Below are positions 33,264 to 44,956 of a stretch of 64,000 nucleotides of DNA, piece after piece. The position numbers and the translations under genes are program-made. A model generated the notes under the pieces. It worked only from the letters and a program-made list of their open reading frames with translations, ran no database searches and was not told where the DNA came from. How positions within the stretch are numbered: the first letter of the stretch is position 1; each line of letters begins with the position of its first letter. This stretch comes from Alopecurus myosuroides (taxonomy: Eukaryota; Streptophyta; Magnoliopsida; Poales; Poaceae): NCBI GenBank assembly GCA_028641055.1, contig CM054058.1, forward strand, positions 499,985,919 through 500,049,918. Direction: 5' to 3'.

Positions 33264-34776
33264 GAAAGCGAGCTCATCCACTTCCTCCGTGAGAATCGGG
33301 ACGTGTTCGCCTGGTCCAATGAGGATTTACCAGGTGTCCCGAGGGAGTTGGTTGAGCACTCGCTACACGTGCGGCATGATGCCAAGCTAGTGAAGTAGGC
33401 GATGCGCCGCTTTGGCGATGAGAGAAGGAAGGCCATTGGTGACCAGACCACTAAGTTGCTGTTAAGCAACTTCATCATGGAGGTTTTGCATCCTGACTGG
33501 CTAGCCAACCCGGTGATGGTTGAGAAGAAGAAGGAGGACCCCAAGGCGGATACCGCATGGCGCATGTGCGTGGACTACACTGACCTGAACAAGGCCTGCC
33601 CCAAAGATCCATTTCCGCTACCCCGCATAGATCAGGTGATCGATTCCACTGCTGGTTGTTAGCTTTTGTCTTTCATAGATGCCTACTCTGGTTTTCATCA
33701 GATAGCTCTCAACCCTGCTGATCAAATAAAGACTGATTTCATTACCCCGTACGGGGCTTATTGCTATCGTGTCATGTGCTTTGGGTTGCAGAATGCGGGG
33801 GCTACCTATCAGAGATGCATGCAGAAATGCTTGCATGATCAAATTGGCAAAAATGTGCAGGTGTACATAGATGACATTGTCATCAAAACGAATAAAATAC
33901 ATACTCTGCTTAGTGACATTGAGGAAACATTTGCCAACTTGCGCAAGTACAAGATGAAGCTGAATCCAACTAAATGCATCTTTGGCGTCCCGGCTGGCAA
34001 GCTACTCGGCTTCTTGGTATCCAGTCGGGGCATTGAGGCCAATCCTTCAAAGATAAAAGCTATTGAGAGCATGTCTTTGCCGAGATCCCTGAAGCATGTG
34101 CAAAAGTTCACTGGTTGCTTGGCTTCTCTGAGACGCTTCCTGGGCAGAATGGGCGAGAAGGCCTTGCCTCTGTATCAGTTGATGAAGAAAAATGACAAGT
34201 TTGTCCGGACACTGCAAGCTGATGTGGCATTCAAGGAGCTGAAGGACATGCTGGGTAGCGCTCCAATCTTGGCTAGCCCGCTACCCAAAGAGCCAATGCT
34301 GCTATACATTGCTGCGACTAACCGAGTGGTCAGTGTGGTGATTGTGGTGGAAAGAGAAGGAGAAGGCAAGACTGTGCAGCGGCCTGTATATTATCTCAGT
34401 GAGGTGTTGTCCAGATCCAAGCAGAACTACCCGCACTACCAGAAGATGACTTATGGCATGTACCTGGGCGCCAAGAAGCTGAAGCACTATTTCCAAGAGC
34501 ATCCCATCACTGTGGTGAGTTCTGCTCCCATCTCGGACATCATGGGCAACAAGGAAGCAAGTGGCCGAGTAGCCAAGTGGGCAATAGAGCTGGCCGCGTA
34601 CGCTCCCGCGTATGCGAGAAGAGAAGCCATCAAGTCTCAGATCCTTGCGGATTTTCTGGTGGATTGGGCTGAGGTGCAGTATGAGCCTCCTACCCCGGTA
34701 TCCAACTACTGGAAGATGCATTTTGATGGCTCCAAGGTGAAGGAAGGCTTGGGTGCTGGCGTGGTGCTCACGTCAC
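33264..34776 (+). pseudogene. Tat-1 reverse transcriptase and RNase H, first part
   Basis: It starts with ELIHFLRENRDVFAWSNEDL, followed by RT blocks WRMCVDYTDLNKACPKDPFP, FIDAYSGFHQI, YRVMCFGLQNAGATYQRCMQ and the catalytic YIDDIVIKT near 33870. The connection and first RNase H follow (LLYIAATNRVVSVV and NYPHYQKMTYGMYLGAKKLK), then the start of the second RNase H (MHFDGSKVKEGLGAGVVLTS), where CACTA-3 is inserted. TAG codons at 33396 and 33660 interrupt the frame. The first was probably a CAG glutamine; the second was probably a GAG glutamate by comparison with Tat-2. It makes cDNA from the element RNA in active copies. Confidence 0.9.
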
Positions 34777-35337
34777 ACTGGTAGAAAATAGGCCTTCCAT
34801 ACGCCCCCATTAGTCCCCAAAAGTATCGACCCGCGACCATAGGGGTCTTTAGTCGCGGTTCGGGTGGAGACCCGCGACCAACAGTCTGGGCCGAGTGCGC
34901 TCGGTCCACAGCTGGCGGACGGGAGGGGCTTTAGTCCCGGTTTGCCAGGCCAACCGGGACTAATAGGTCCTCAGGCTGGCCCCAAGGCCTTTAGTCGCGG
35001 TTGTCCAGGTGAACCGGGACTAAAGGCCCATCCCTATATATAGGACTCAGCTGGCTGCACTTGGCCACATTTGGTGTCACTTCTACTCACAATATTCACA
35101 AGGGGTGGTGGGTTTGCTTTTGGTTCCTACTATGCACACAAGGTGTTTGATGAAATGCCCGATAGCATGAAACACACATGATATGAAGTGTCCGAGCCGC
35201 ACTTGAGCGTTTTCATTTATTTTACCTCCGCGATCGCGGTTAGCAACTTGAACCTTTCATGATTTGTATTATTTCCAGCTAGTTAGTTTAACAAATGCAT
35301 GATGGTTAATAATATATTTTATATAATAATAATGCAG

Positions 35338-38269
35338 ATGAATCGGCAATGGATGTACGGTAACTGACTCTCCGGCGAGTTCACTACGGGTTTGAAAGAT
35401 TTCCTCGTAGTGGCAAATGCGAACAAGTAGCGAGGTTTTATTATTTGTCCATGTGCTGAATGTAAGAATGAGAAGAGTCACTCCTCCTCAAAAGTCATTC
35501 ACATGCACCTGCTTCGGCACGGTTTCATGCCAAGCTATAATTGTTGGACCAAGCATGGAGAAAAGGGGGTTAGAATGGAAGAAGATGAAGAAGAGGATGA
35601 TATCGATTTCAACTATCATGACGCTTTCGGTGATACTTTCATGGAGGATGATGCTGAAGGTTGGGAAGGGTTTGGTGAAGGTGAAGAAGAGGCACATGAT
35701 GAGCCCGCTGATGATCTTGGTCGGACCATTGCTGATGCACGGAGACGCTGCGAAACTGACAAGGAGAGGGAGAATTTGGATCGCATGTTAGAGGATCACA
35801 CGAAGTCGCTGTACCCAGGATGCGACAATAGTCTGAAAAAGCTGGGTTGCACACTGGATTTGCTGAAATGGAAGGCACGGGAAGGTGTAGCTGACTCATC
35901 ATTTGAAAATTTGCTGAAAATGTTGAAGAATATGTTTCCGAAGAATAACGAGTTGCTCGCCAGTACGTACGAAGCAAAGAAGGTTGTCTGCCCTCTAGAT
36001 TTAGAGGTTCTGAAGATACATGCATGCATTAACGACTGCATCCTCTACCGCGGTGCATACGAGAATTTGAATGAATGCCCTGTATGCACTGCATTGCGTT
36101 ATAAGATCAGAGGCGATGACCCTGGTGACGATGTTGAGGGCGAGAAACCCAGGAAGAGGGTTCCCGCCAAGGTGATGTGGTATGATCCTATAATATCTCG
36201 GTTGAAACGCCTGTTCAGGAACAAAGAGCATGCCAAGTTGTTGCGATGGCACAAAGAGGACCGCAAGTCCGAGGGGGAGTTGAGACACCCCGCTGATGGA
36301 ACGCAATGGAGAAAGATCGACAGAGAGTTCAAAGATTTTGCAGCTGACGCAAGGAGCATAAGATTTGGTCTAAGTACTGATGGCATGAATCCTTTTGGCG
36401 AGCAGAGCTCCAGCCATAGCACCTGGCTCGTGACTCTATGCATCTACAACCTTCCTCCTTGGTTGTGCATGAAGCGGAAGTTCATTATGATGCCAGTGCT
36501 CATCCAAGATCCGAAGCAACCCGGCAACGACATCGATGTGTACCTAAGGCCATTAGTTGATGAACTTTTACAGTTGTGGGGCAGACCTGGTGTACCTATG
36601 TGGGATGAGCACAAAGAAGAGGAATTTAACCTACGAGCGTTGCTTTTTGTAACCATCAACGATTGGCCTGCTCTCAGTAACCTTTCGGGACAGTCAAATA
36701 CGGGATACAAAGCATGCACGCACTGTTTACATGAGACTGAAAGTGTATTTTTGGATAATTGTAGGAAGAACGTGTACCTAGGTCATCGTCGATTTCTTCC
36801 CCGAAATCATAACGTAAGAAAGAAAGGCAAGCATTTCAACGGCAAGGCAGATCACCGGCCGAAGCCTGCGGAACGTACTGGAGCTGAGATATTTGATATG
36901 GTCAAGGATTTGAAAGTCATCTTTGGAAAGGGTCCTGACGGGCAATCAGTTCCGCTGGGAGTTGACGGGCACGTACCCATGTGGAAAAAGAAATTGATAT
37001 TTTGGGAGCTACAGTATTGGGAAGTCCTAGATGTCCGCTCTGCAATCGACGTGATGCATGTTACGAAGAATATTTGCGTGAACCTGCTAAGCTTCTTGGG
37101 CGTGTATGGGAAGACAAATGATACAAAGGAAGCACGGCAGGACCAGCAACTTTTGAAAGACCCAGATGACCGGCATCCGGAATGGTTTCAATGTCGTGCC
37201 AGCTACGCTCTTACCAAAGAAGAGAAGGTCATTTTTTTGAATGCCTGAGCAGTATGAAGGTCCCGTCTGGCTTCTCGTCGAATATAAAGGGAATAATAAA
37301 CATGGCGGACAAAAAATTCCAAAACCTGAAGTCTCACGACTGCCACGTGATTATGACGCAATTGCTTCCGATTGCTTTGAGGGAGCTCCTACCGGAAAAT
37401 GTTCGAGTAGCCATTGTGAAGCTATGTGCATTCCTCAATGCAATCTCTCAGAAGGTAATCAGTCCAGAAGATCTACCACGGTTACAGAACGATGTGGTCC
37501 AATGTCTTGTCAGTTTCGAGTTGGTGCTTCCACCATCCTTCTTCAATATCATGACGCACCTCCTGGTCCACCTTGTCGAAGAGATTTCCATTCTCGGTCC
37601 TGTATTTCTACACAATATGTTCCCCTTCGAGATGTTTATGGGAGTATTAAAGAAATATGTTCGTAACCGTGCTAGGCCAGAAGGAAGCATCGTAATAAAG
37701 GGGTATGGAAATGAGGAGGTAATTGAGTTATGCATTGACTATGTTCCTGACCTTAAGCCGATTGGTATTCCTCAATCGTGGCACGAGGGGAGACTAAGTG
37801 GAAAAGGCACGATCGGAAGGAAATCAACGATATGTATGGACGGTCATTCTATGACTGAAGCACATCACACAGTTCTGCAAAATTCGAGCTTGGTGGCTCC
37901 GTACTTCGAGCAACACAAGAATATTTTACGCTCGGAGAACCCGGGGAAGCCTGAATCATGGATTAGAAAGGCCCACATGGCGACTTTTGGCAGTTGGTTG
38001 CGAAAACATTTAATGAATGACAATGATGTTGGAGATCAGCTGTACATGTTGGCCAAGACACCATCTTCGACTATAACGACTTTCCAAGGGTACGAGATTA
38101 ATGGGAATACATTTTACACGATCTCCCAAGATAAAAAGAGCACGAACCAAAACAGTGGTGTCCGCTTTGATGCAGCAACCGAGATTGGGCAAAAGGTCAC
38201 ATATTATGGTTACATAGAGGAGATATGGAAACTTGACTATGGACCCTCCTTTAAGGTCCCTTTGTTCCG
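35338..38269 (+). pseudogene. CACTA-3 TNP2-type transposase
   Basis: It starts at ATG 35338 directly after an AG acceptor. The transposase-associated N-terminal domain (MNRQWMYGN, LKDFLVVANANK, CAECKNEKSHSSS, LRHGFMPSYNCWTKHG) contains stops at 35365 and near 35428. The TNP2 domain follows almost intact: KKVVCPLDLEVLKIHACIND, ECPVCTALRYKIRGDD, RFGLSTDGMNPFGEQSSSHS (first catalytic Asp), VLIQDPKQPGNDIDVYLRPL, TGYKACTHCLHE and AIDVMHVTKNICVNLL. At 37232-37238 a run of seven T puts the frame out; the intact alignment with CACTA-2 would need eight. The rest runs in the other frame to VPLFRCKW at about 38268, where the natural C-terminus seen in CACTA-2 is missing and an accessory ORF fragment is fused. 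It is nearly full length and broken. Confidence 0.9.
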
Positions 38270-38289
38270 GTGCAAATGGTTACTTGGGA

Positions 38290-38608
38290 TGCCTTTATGG
38301 TTACTTGGGATGCCTTCTTCATCAATCGGCGTGAGAGGCCGCTCGCCAGGTATGAGGAGGACGGCCTGCCTCCTGGGAACTTTCACGAGGCCGATCGTCG
38401 GCTATGGTGGTCCGGCCGGACTCTACAGAGCGTCATGGACTACATCAGGGCCGGCGATATCCCCCGCCTGCGCTACCCTCAGGCCCAGTCCTGGAGTCGT
38501 GATCCTCCGAGGGAGTGCAGAGCACCGTTAGACGATAGTGACGACGACGGCGGCGACTACGACGACTACGAGTACATGTACTATAGGCCTAGACAGGAGT
38601 ATGACTAG
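38290..38608 (+). pseudogene. accessory CACTA ORF, C-terminal fragment
   Basis: Blocks AFFINRRERPLARYEEDG, LWWSGRTLQSVMDYIRAGD and an acidic DSDDDGGDYDDYEYMYY tract end in RPRQEYD and a stop. This is the C-terminal part of the ORF at 23831-25993. Here it is on the same strand as TNP2 and joined to the truncated transposase through a duplicated TGGTTACTTGGGATGCCTT (near 38276 and 38297), which looks like a deletion or rearrangement junction. Its start is missing. Confidence 0.6.
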
Positions 38609-38619
38609 CAGATATCAGA

Positions 38620-38789
38620 TCATGCATCTATGCTCTCCGTTTAGGTTTAGATCCACTCTAGCCATTATGTACTGCCTTTTGTATCTATATATATATATTC
38701 AAGATGTGTGTGAATCTTTATGATTGGATGGAACAAAACCATAACCATTTCGTCTCGGTTGGTAAAACATGCCGGGACTAAAGGGGTTT
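38620..38789. other. noncoding interior of CACTA-3
   Basis: A 3' untranslated-like stretch after the accessory ORF ends in the CACTA motif GCCGGGACTAAAGG near 38772. No gene is seen. Confidence 0.4.
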
Positions 38790-39118
38790 TAATTTTCTGA
38801 ATTTTCTGATATATTATTTGTATTTTTAAGATTTTAAAAAGAATTGGTTTTATTTTTCTGAATTTTCTGATATATTATTTGTATTTTTAAGATTTTAAAA
38901 AGAATTAGTTTTATTTTTCTAAATTTTCTGATATATTATTTGTATTTTTAAGATGGGAAAAAGAATTAGTTTTATTTTTTTGAATTTTCTTATATATTAT
39001 TTGTATTTTTAAGATTTTAAAAAGAATTAGTTTTATTTTTCTGAATTTTCTGATATATTATTTGTATATTTTTAAGATTGGAAAAAGAATTAGTTTTATT
39101 TTTCTGAATTTTAAGTTT
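38790..39118. repeat. AT-rich minisatellite, unit about 62 bp
   Basis: Five to six copies of a unit built from TTTTATTTTTCTGAATTTTC, TGATATATTATTTG and TATTTTTAAGAT lie head to tail with few substitutions and one four-base insertion. The array is inside CACTA-3 between its two genes. Confidence 0.9.
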
Positions 39119-39148
39119 GGGAAAAGGAAAAGTATTTGAATAACCACC

Positions 39149-39327
39149 TTTAGTCGCGGTTCGTGTCAGGAACCGGGACTAAAGACTCGTTCTGCGCGGG
39201 AACGAAAACGCCGCGAAAAATTGCACCTTTAGTCCCGGTTGGTGTCACGAACCGGGACTAAAGGCCCGCGGAGGGTACCCCAGGGGACCTTTAGTCCCGG
39301 TTGGTGTCACCAACCGGGACTAAAGGC
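39149..39327. repeat. three CACTA palindromes in tandem
   Basis: Each consists of TTTAGTC(C/G)CGGTT, about 12 bases and AACCGGGACTAAA, at roughly 39149-39184, 39227-39263 and 39289-39327. Each can fold as a hairpin of about 16 bp. They are internal, next to the GC-rich leader of ORF2, and the same motif fills the element ends. Confidence 0.85.
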
Positions 39328-40348
39328 TGGACCTATATATGCGCGATGTCTTCCTGCCCCCAAAACCCCCGTCTTCCTCGTCTTCCTCGCGCCGGTTCCG
39401 TCGCCGTCGCCCCGATTCCGTCGCCGTCGCCCGCGCAGAGACTCTGCGAGAGGACCGCGCCGTCGTCGTCGCCGTGCCCTTCTCTCCACCGCCTCCACCC
39501 TGCTCCGCCCCCGCCCCGTCGCCGTCTCTCCGGTAGGTTCCCCGCGGGCCTCGCGCCGCCCTCGAACCAACGCCACCGAACGCCGCCCTCGAACCAACGC
39601 CATCGAACGGCCGGCCTCGAACCTCTCGCTCCCGCGCGCGGCCAGATTCGCCGCCGGCGGCCTCGTCCCCATCTCCGTCCCCTCCCCCGTGGCGAGCACC
39701 ACAGTGGCAGTGGCATCCTCCCCATCTCCGTTCCCTCCCCCGTGGCCGGAATCGCCGGAGACCCGAGAGTCTAAACTGCAACCGGCCACCGTGTGACGCC
39801 AGGGGTGACGTCATGATGACGTCACCTGGTCACGTGTTGGCGAGATTTTTTTTTGATGACGTCATCGTGACACGTGGGGCCCACTTTATATGGAATTACA
39901 GAACATAATTAATCTTCTAAATTAAATAACTTTTAATTTATAATTCCAAAAATTATGGAAAAATATGCAAAATGTTCAGAAAAATGTAAGCTATCTGTTT
40001 ATATCATTTTCAATCATGTTTGACAAAGTTCAAGATGAGACCATATTTGAATTTTTTTTAAATTCATTAAAATAATGAAAATAAGTTTTAATTCAATAAA
40101 TTCAGAATATTAAGTGTAATATACCAAAATGACCAGGAAAGCAAATGCAACCTAGCTATGGGGTTCTCCAAGTCATTTGAGAAACTAATCTTGGACACAC
40201 CTCTAAAGTATGGTTTCCCCCTCCGGTGGTCATCGTTCTTCCACCCAAAAACCTAGCAATCTGTTTTCCCTCCTTCTACGACAATATTTGCTAAGTCTCC
40301 TATATACTTAATTAATTTTTACTACATGCATGTCTGCAGGAGTGACAT
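39328..40348 (+). other. leader region of CACTA-3 ORF2
   Basis: CTATATATGCGC at 39332 is a possible TATA box followed by 450 bases of C-rich, CCG- and CCTC-repeating sequence that resembles a 5' untranslated leader. Open frames exist on both strands there but look composition-driven. AT-rich sequence from 39880 to 40340 looks like an intron ending in CTGCAG at 40339. Confidence 0.4.
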
Positions 40349-42074
40349 ATGGCGGACAATAGAGACCTGACGGAACAGGAGGCTGAAGGTTATATATTAG
40401 AAATGATAGCCGGAGAAGATGATGTAATCTCTTCTTATCTGAACCTTGATGATCAAGAACGTGAAGGAACGGACATTGTCGATGATCAAGGAGGTGAAGG
40501 AACGGACATTGTGGATGATCAAGGAGGTGAAGGAATGGACAATGATGACGGAGGTCAACCGTCGACAAACGACGATCTCCAATTGCAAAGAACAACCACC
40601 TCCGGCGAGGTATATATATATATATATATACATTGAGCCTCTCGTGATACAAACTTACTGAAATGTGAATACATATGCACTAACGCGCGCGACTCTCTTT
40701 CTTATTTTAGCCCTCGGCCGGATCGAGTACGACAACGCGTGGCAAATCCAAGGCGATGAAAGATGGAGAAACATATACCATCGAATCAGTCGGTGAAACC
40801 GGCAAGCCCCTACAGCACACCACAAAGTTTATCAACCAATGCGGAGTCATTGTTAGAGACACCGTCCCGATCACCGTCCAGGAATGGAAGGAGCCAAAGA
40901 AAGCACGTCTTGGTTTCAGTTATGTCCACAAGAGAACGAAAAAGGAGATGTTCAGAAAGCTTATGGTACATTTCATTCTACCTCCGGAATACAACAAAAA
41001 AGATGAATTCGGTGACGAGGTTCCGGGTGGACGTCAGAGGAGGAGGCTAGTCAAAGAGTTCGCTCTTCAGAAGATGGCCGAAGCATTCCGGAACTTCAAG
41101 AAAAAATTGTTCCATGAATATGTCAACAAGGGCAAGACTCCAATTTTCACTGGACAACATGGGAAACTGAGAGATGATTGGCCAGAATTTGTGAGCAGAA
41201 GAAATCGGAGCATTTCAAGGAAATGTCGAAAAAAAATAAGGCTAATGCGGATAAGAAACAGTACCATCATGTTATGGGGCCAGGAGGATACCGCGTTTCG
41301 GCGCCTAAGTGGCAGGCGATGGAGGACGGCCTGAGGGCAAGAGGAATCCCTCTAGGTATAGAGGGATGGGACGAAAGAGCCAAAATGTGGTGGTACGGGC
41401 ATGGGGGATCGCTAGACCCGGAGACAGGGGCGTGTGTTCATCGGCAGAAAACGTTTGCTCCCACAAAAAACCTTGTTGACGCAATGACCAAAGCTCAACA
41501 GGGCTGGATCACGTTCAACAGAGAGAGACACCAACTGACCCATGCCCTCGGGAATCCTGAACACGGAGGACATATACGAGGCAAAGGCAGATTGCCGTGG
41601 AAAGTAGGGTTTTCCCAGGAGGGTGACCCGTACTGTTACAGAAGCCATAAGAGAAATACGGACCGGGCTGCAAATCTTCTGTCGAAGCTCGCAACGGAAG
41701 TTAGTGAGTTGAAGCAGACCGTGGCGGGCATACTTGAGAAAGAAACAGCGGCGGCTGCAGGGCCACATGAAGAACATGCAGCGGATCTCGGAAGCCAGCA
41801 TCAGCGGAGAAGCAGCGTGGCTTCCACGGAGGCCCCGCCTGCAGGTGCTAATGTACCGATGATCGAGAGTCGTGCACCGGAGCCTCACTACCCCGTGGAT
41901 GATGTAAAGGAGATGAAAGAATGTGATCTGCATTATCCCGTGGGGAACATTTCCATGAAGGTAGCTACAGGCAGTGCTTTACCCTATACACCTGGAGCAC
42001 TCCATCACAACAACCCCATTCCATATGGCTATGCTCGTGTCACGGTGGAAGACATAGTCCAAGTGTTTGAGGAT

Positions 42075-42240
42075 AAGCAGCAGCCGTCGCCCCCCATATG
42101 GCTTTACCCCATTCCTCCTCCGGCGGATAAGCAGCAGCCGTCGCCCCCCATTCCTCCTCCGGAGGATAAGAAGTCGTCGCCCCCCATTCCTCCTCCGGAG
42201 GATAAGCAGCCGTCGCCCCCCATTCCTCCTCCGGCGAAGA
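42075..42240 (+). repeat. Pro-rich coding minisatellite in ORF2
   Basis: Four to five imperfect copies of a unit coding for PPxDKQ-PSPPIP lie in frame. Copy length varies between 39 and 60 bases. It probably forms a flexible linker between the DNA-associated part and the protease part. Confidence 0.85.
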
Positions 42241-43098
42241 AACAGAAGCAGGCGGACAGCAAGGGAACCTGTTCTTGGACTATTAACCCGGAGCCTTATG
42301 TACCTAAGACCACACGGGTACCGGAGCCATCACTGAAGCCTATCCCCCCAAGGCCTTGGGAACTTAGTGATGCTGAAACCAAATTGGCCGCGAAGGCTGA
42401 CCTTGAGAAATGGAAGGCCCATCCGAAGGCGCGAAAGGAGCCTAAGCCCAAGGAAGTATACCCTCCGATAGTAGACAAGTGGGCTACGGGTTTTTTGTCG
42501 ACACAGTCCCAAGCCGAGAAGAATTTTCCTAAAGACTATGATAATGAACTTTGTACGCAAGAAAAAGCATTGGCGGAGGAGAAAGAAAAAATGAAAAAAA
42601 GCGGGAAACAAGTTGACCAGCTCGGGATGCAGAGTAAACAATCGATCCCCCGCTCATAGTGAAAGCCGGTCCGGAACAGGACCCCGAGGTCAGAGAAGCT
42701 GTGGCAGCAATGGGATTGACTGTAGCTACTGCCATGAAAAATGCGTCTGAGGCCAGTATGTCTCTTCGTGCCTTTTTAGGCCTGGACGATGCGCCAATGA
42801 CTGAGGTAGCATTACAATATGTGAAGAAAGGGCCTCTCGTCGAGCCTACGCAGGAAAAGGATCTACCACCACTAATGCAAAGTCTGCTACGTTGGTACAA
42901 ACAATTCATATCATGGTCCGACAGAGACTTTGTGTATGTGGATGTTACAGAGAAGCATCACACCAAAAAGTACACTGTACCAGTTGAGATGAGTGAATTG
43001 TTCCAGCTGTTCAATCTGCGCGAGCTCGACAAATCTATCCTGAGTTGCTACGTTCTGTAAGTGATTTATTTCTACCTCATCTCGTTCTTCATTGCCTA

Positions 43099-43102
<4 letters not shown>

Positions 43103-43151
<49 letters not shown>
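43103..43151. repeat. TA microsatellite in an ORF2 intron
   Basis: About 24 TA units lie in the intron between exons 2 and 3, close to the AG acceptor at 43186. Confidence 0.95.
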
Positions 43152-43153
<2 letters not shown>

Positions 43154-44014
43154 CCTAACTATATTGTTGCGTACGCTATTATGCAGATTGAAGATTTGGG
43201 AATGCAAAATAAGACTCATCCATGATGTTGGGTTCATTGACCCACAAATCATTAATGGAACTATGTTAGAGCATCACCCCAAAGACGTGGAGAAAGACTT
43301 GTACAATTTTCTTAAAAAGCATGAACTCAAAGTCATATTCTATTTCCTTACCATTTTGGGTGAGTGTTTCTCTCTTGTGCCCATTCTCTTTTGTTTACTC
43401 CATACATGGTATGTCTAATCGATAAGTTATGCCTGACTGTGCATGTAACGTGCCCGCAGGTTCCACTGGTTGCTGCTAAAAATTGAACTTCACAGCTCCA
43501 CAGTTTTTATCATGGACTCTATGGATTCAGATTCAAAGCTTTGGATCGACATGAGAAAAATGATGCAAAGGTAATTATTTTCAATCATTTCCGCTCTATA
43601 TCGATCGGTCTCTTTTGTTCATTTCCTAATATGCAGTAGCTAATAACTCCCTTGTTCATTTAATTTTATTTGCACTGTAGAGTTTGGAGACGGTTCTCAC
43701 ATGAAGCTATCGGTCAATTCAAACATCAGCTAGAATTTAAAAATGTGGTTCGTGGTGTGGATAAGCAGCCACCGGGGACCAATCTATGTGGATACTATGT
43801 TTGTGAGAACATACGGAAAGAAACCACTGAGAAGAAGAAGCCGGAGACCACGCGGAAGAGTCTCAATAACATGCGGAGGGCGCTTACTCCAGAAGCTCGC
43901 TTCCGACCAATTCAAGAGGAAATAGCCGGATTTTTCCTTAGGCATGTCGTCGATTCCAAAGGAGAACACTATGCGTCCACCGACGATGATGCTTATATGC
44001 ATCTCCGAGATTGA

Positions 44015-44452
44015 AACTTGTTCGAAGTTGTGTATGGTCATCTATCTTAATTGTGTATATAGAAACTTGTTCGAAGTTGTATATGGTCACCCGAGATTGA
44101 ATATATATTATATATTCCTATTGAATTCTTCTTGTTTGAAATTTCATATATATATATATGCATGTATATAGTAGCGTAAAATATATATATATGTGTACTG
44201 AAACTTCATCAAAATTAAAATAAACCACAAAATAAAATATAAAAGAAATAAAACAAAACAAATTAAAAAGAAACCAGGTTTAGGGGGCCTAAAACCATAA
44301 ACCTGTGCAGTAGGTTTTCAGTCCCGGTTAGCCACAAGAACCGGGACTAAAGGTCCTCCGCCGCGACGGACTCCTGGCGCCCACGTGGACGGGCCTTTAG
44401 TCCCGGAGTCCCGGCCGCGCAACCGGGACTATAGGCCTATTTTCTACCAGTG
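44015..44452 (+). other. 3' untranslated and terminal region of CACTA-3
   Basis: It starts with a duplicated GAAACTTGTTCGAAGTTGT-(G/A)TATGGTCA (near 44011 and 44062), then AT-rich DNA. It ends with the subterminal palindrome CAGTCCCGGTTAGCC with AACCGGGACTAAAGG and the terminal repeat. Confidence 0.6.
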
Positions 44453-44455
44453 TCA

Positions 44456-44956
44456 CCCAAGCGAGATCAACTCAAGTACGTGCTGCAAATCCACTTCAAC
44501 GCATCCAACAATGTGGCAGAGTACGAGGCCGTGGTACACGGCTTGAAGGTGGCCAAGGAGGTTGGCGTGCAACGCATCATATACTATGGTGACTCGGATC
44601 TAGTGGTGCAGCAAGTTTCAGGCACTTGGGATGCTCTGGATGCCAACATGGCTTCATATCGGTTCCTGGTGCAAACCATGACTGGATTCTTTGAAGGATG
44701 CGAGTTCCAGCACATACACCGAGCAGAGAATGAAGCAGCTGATGAGCTGTCCAAGTTGGGGTCTTCTCGGCAATACATCCCGGCTGGGGTTGCCTTGGAG
44801 CATTTGAGGAAGCCATCTATCAAGCCATCCCCCAACTCGGAATCCATATTTGTTCCTTCTCTGCCTGATGAAGAAGCTGTCCCAATGGAGATTGACTGGG
44901 AGGCTGCAAAAGAGAACCCGGGGACTGCCGTCTCCATCCCGAGGACTGGCGCCTGA
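44456..44956 (+). pseudogene. Tat-1 second (archaeal-type) RNase H, C-terminal part
   Basis: After the CACTA-3 insertion the frame continues with YVLQIHFNASNNVAEYEAVV, IIYYGDSDLVVQQVSG and HIHRAENEAADELSKLGSS. The E of NNVAEYEA and the D of YGDSDLV are catalytic positions of RNase H. It runs on into a linker rich in the repeated nucleotide motif CTCGGGGACTG and stops at 44954. Presence of this domain places the element in the Tat lineage. Confidence 0.85.

Larger units (their letters stand above)
40349..44014 (+). pseudogene. CACTA-3 ORF2 with C-terminal Ulp1-type cysteine protease
   Basis: Five exons with GT-AG borders fit: 40349-40609, 40711-43056, 43187-43359, 43460-43570 and 43681-44014. 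Exon 1 is acidic with a GTDIVDDQGGE repeat. Exon 2 holds LGFSYVHKRTKKEMFRKLM, MSKKNKANADKKQYHHVMGP, KWQAMEDGLRARGIPLGIEG, ISMKVATGSALPY, a Pro-rich repeat and LFNLRELDKSILSCYVL. Exons 3-5 hold the Ulp1 protease: His in FHWLLLKIE, Asp in FIMDSMDSD, and Gln plus Cys in QPPGTNLCGYYVCENIRK. A missing base near 41193 and a five-C run at 42647-42651 break the frame. The triad is complete, so the protease would be catalytically plausible if expressed. In CACTA elements ORF2 is thought to assist TNP2. Confidence 0.8.
34777..44452 (+). mobile_element. complete CACTA transposon, 9,676 bp (CACTA-3)
   Basis: The terminal inverted repeats are identical over 20 bases: CACTGGTAGAAAATAGGCCT at the left and its exact complement at the right end. 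The target duplication TCA lies at 34774-34776 and 44453-44455. Subterminal motifs of the TTTAGTCCCGGTT type with complements lie inside both ends (34840-35030 and 44310-44440). It carries a TNP2 transposase (35338-38269), an accessory ORF fragment, minisatellites and ORF2 with a Ulp1-type protease (40349-44014). The insertion interrupts the second RNase H of Tat-1, and removing one TCA joins the RNase H frame. Perfect ends suggest it is young, but its genes carry several breaks. Confidence 0.95.

Noticed and set aside
39239..39814. Long overlapping open frames of 130-185 codons on both strands
   Set aside because: They come from the C-rich leader of CACTA-3 ORF2 with CCG repeats; no family features and no consistent frame.
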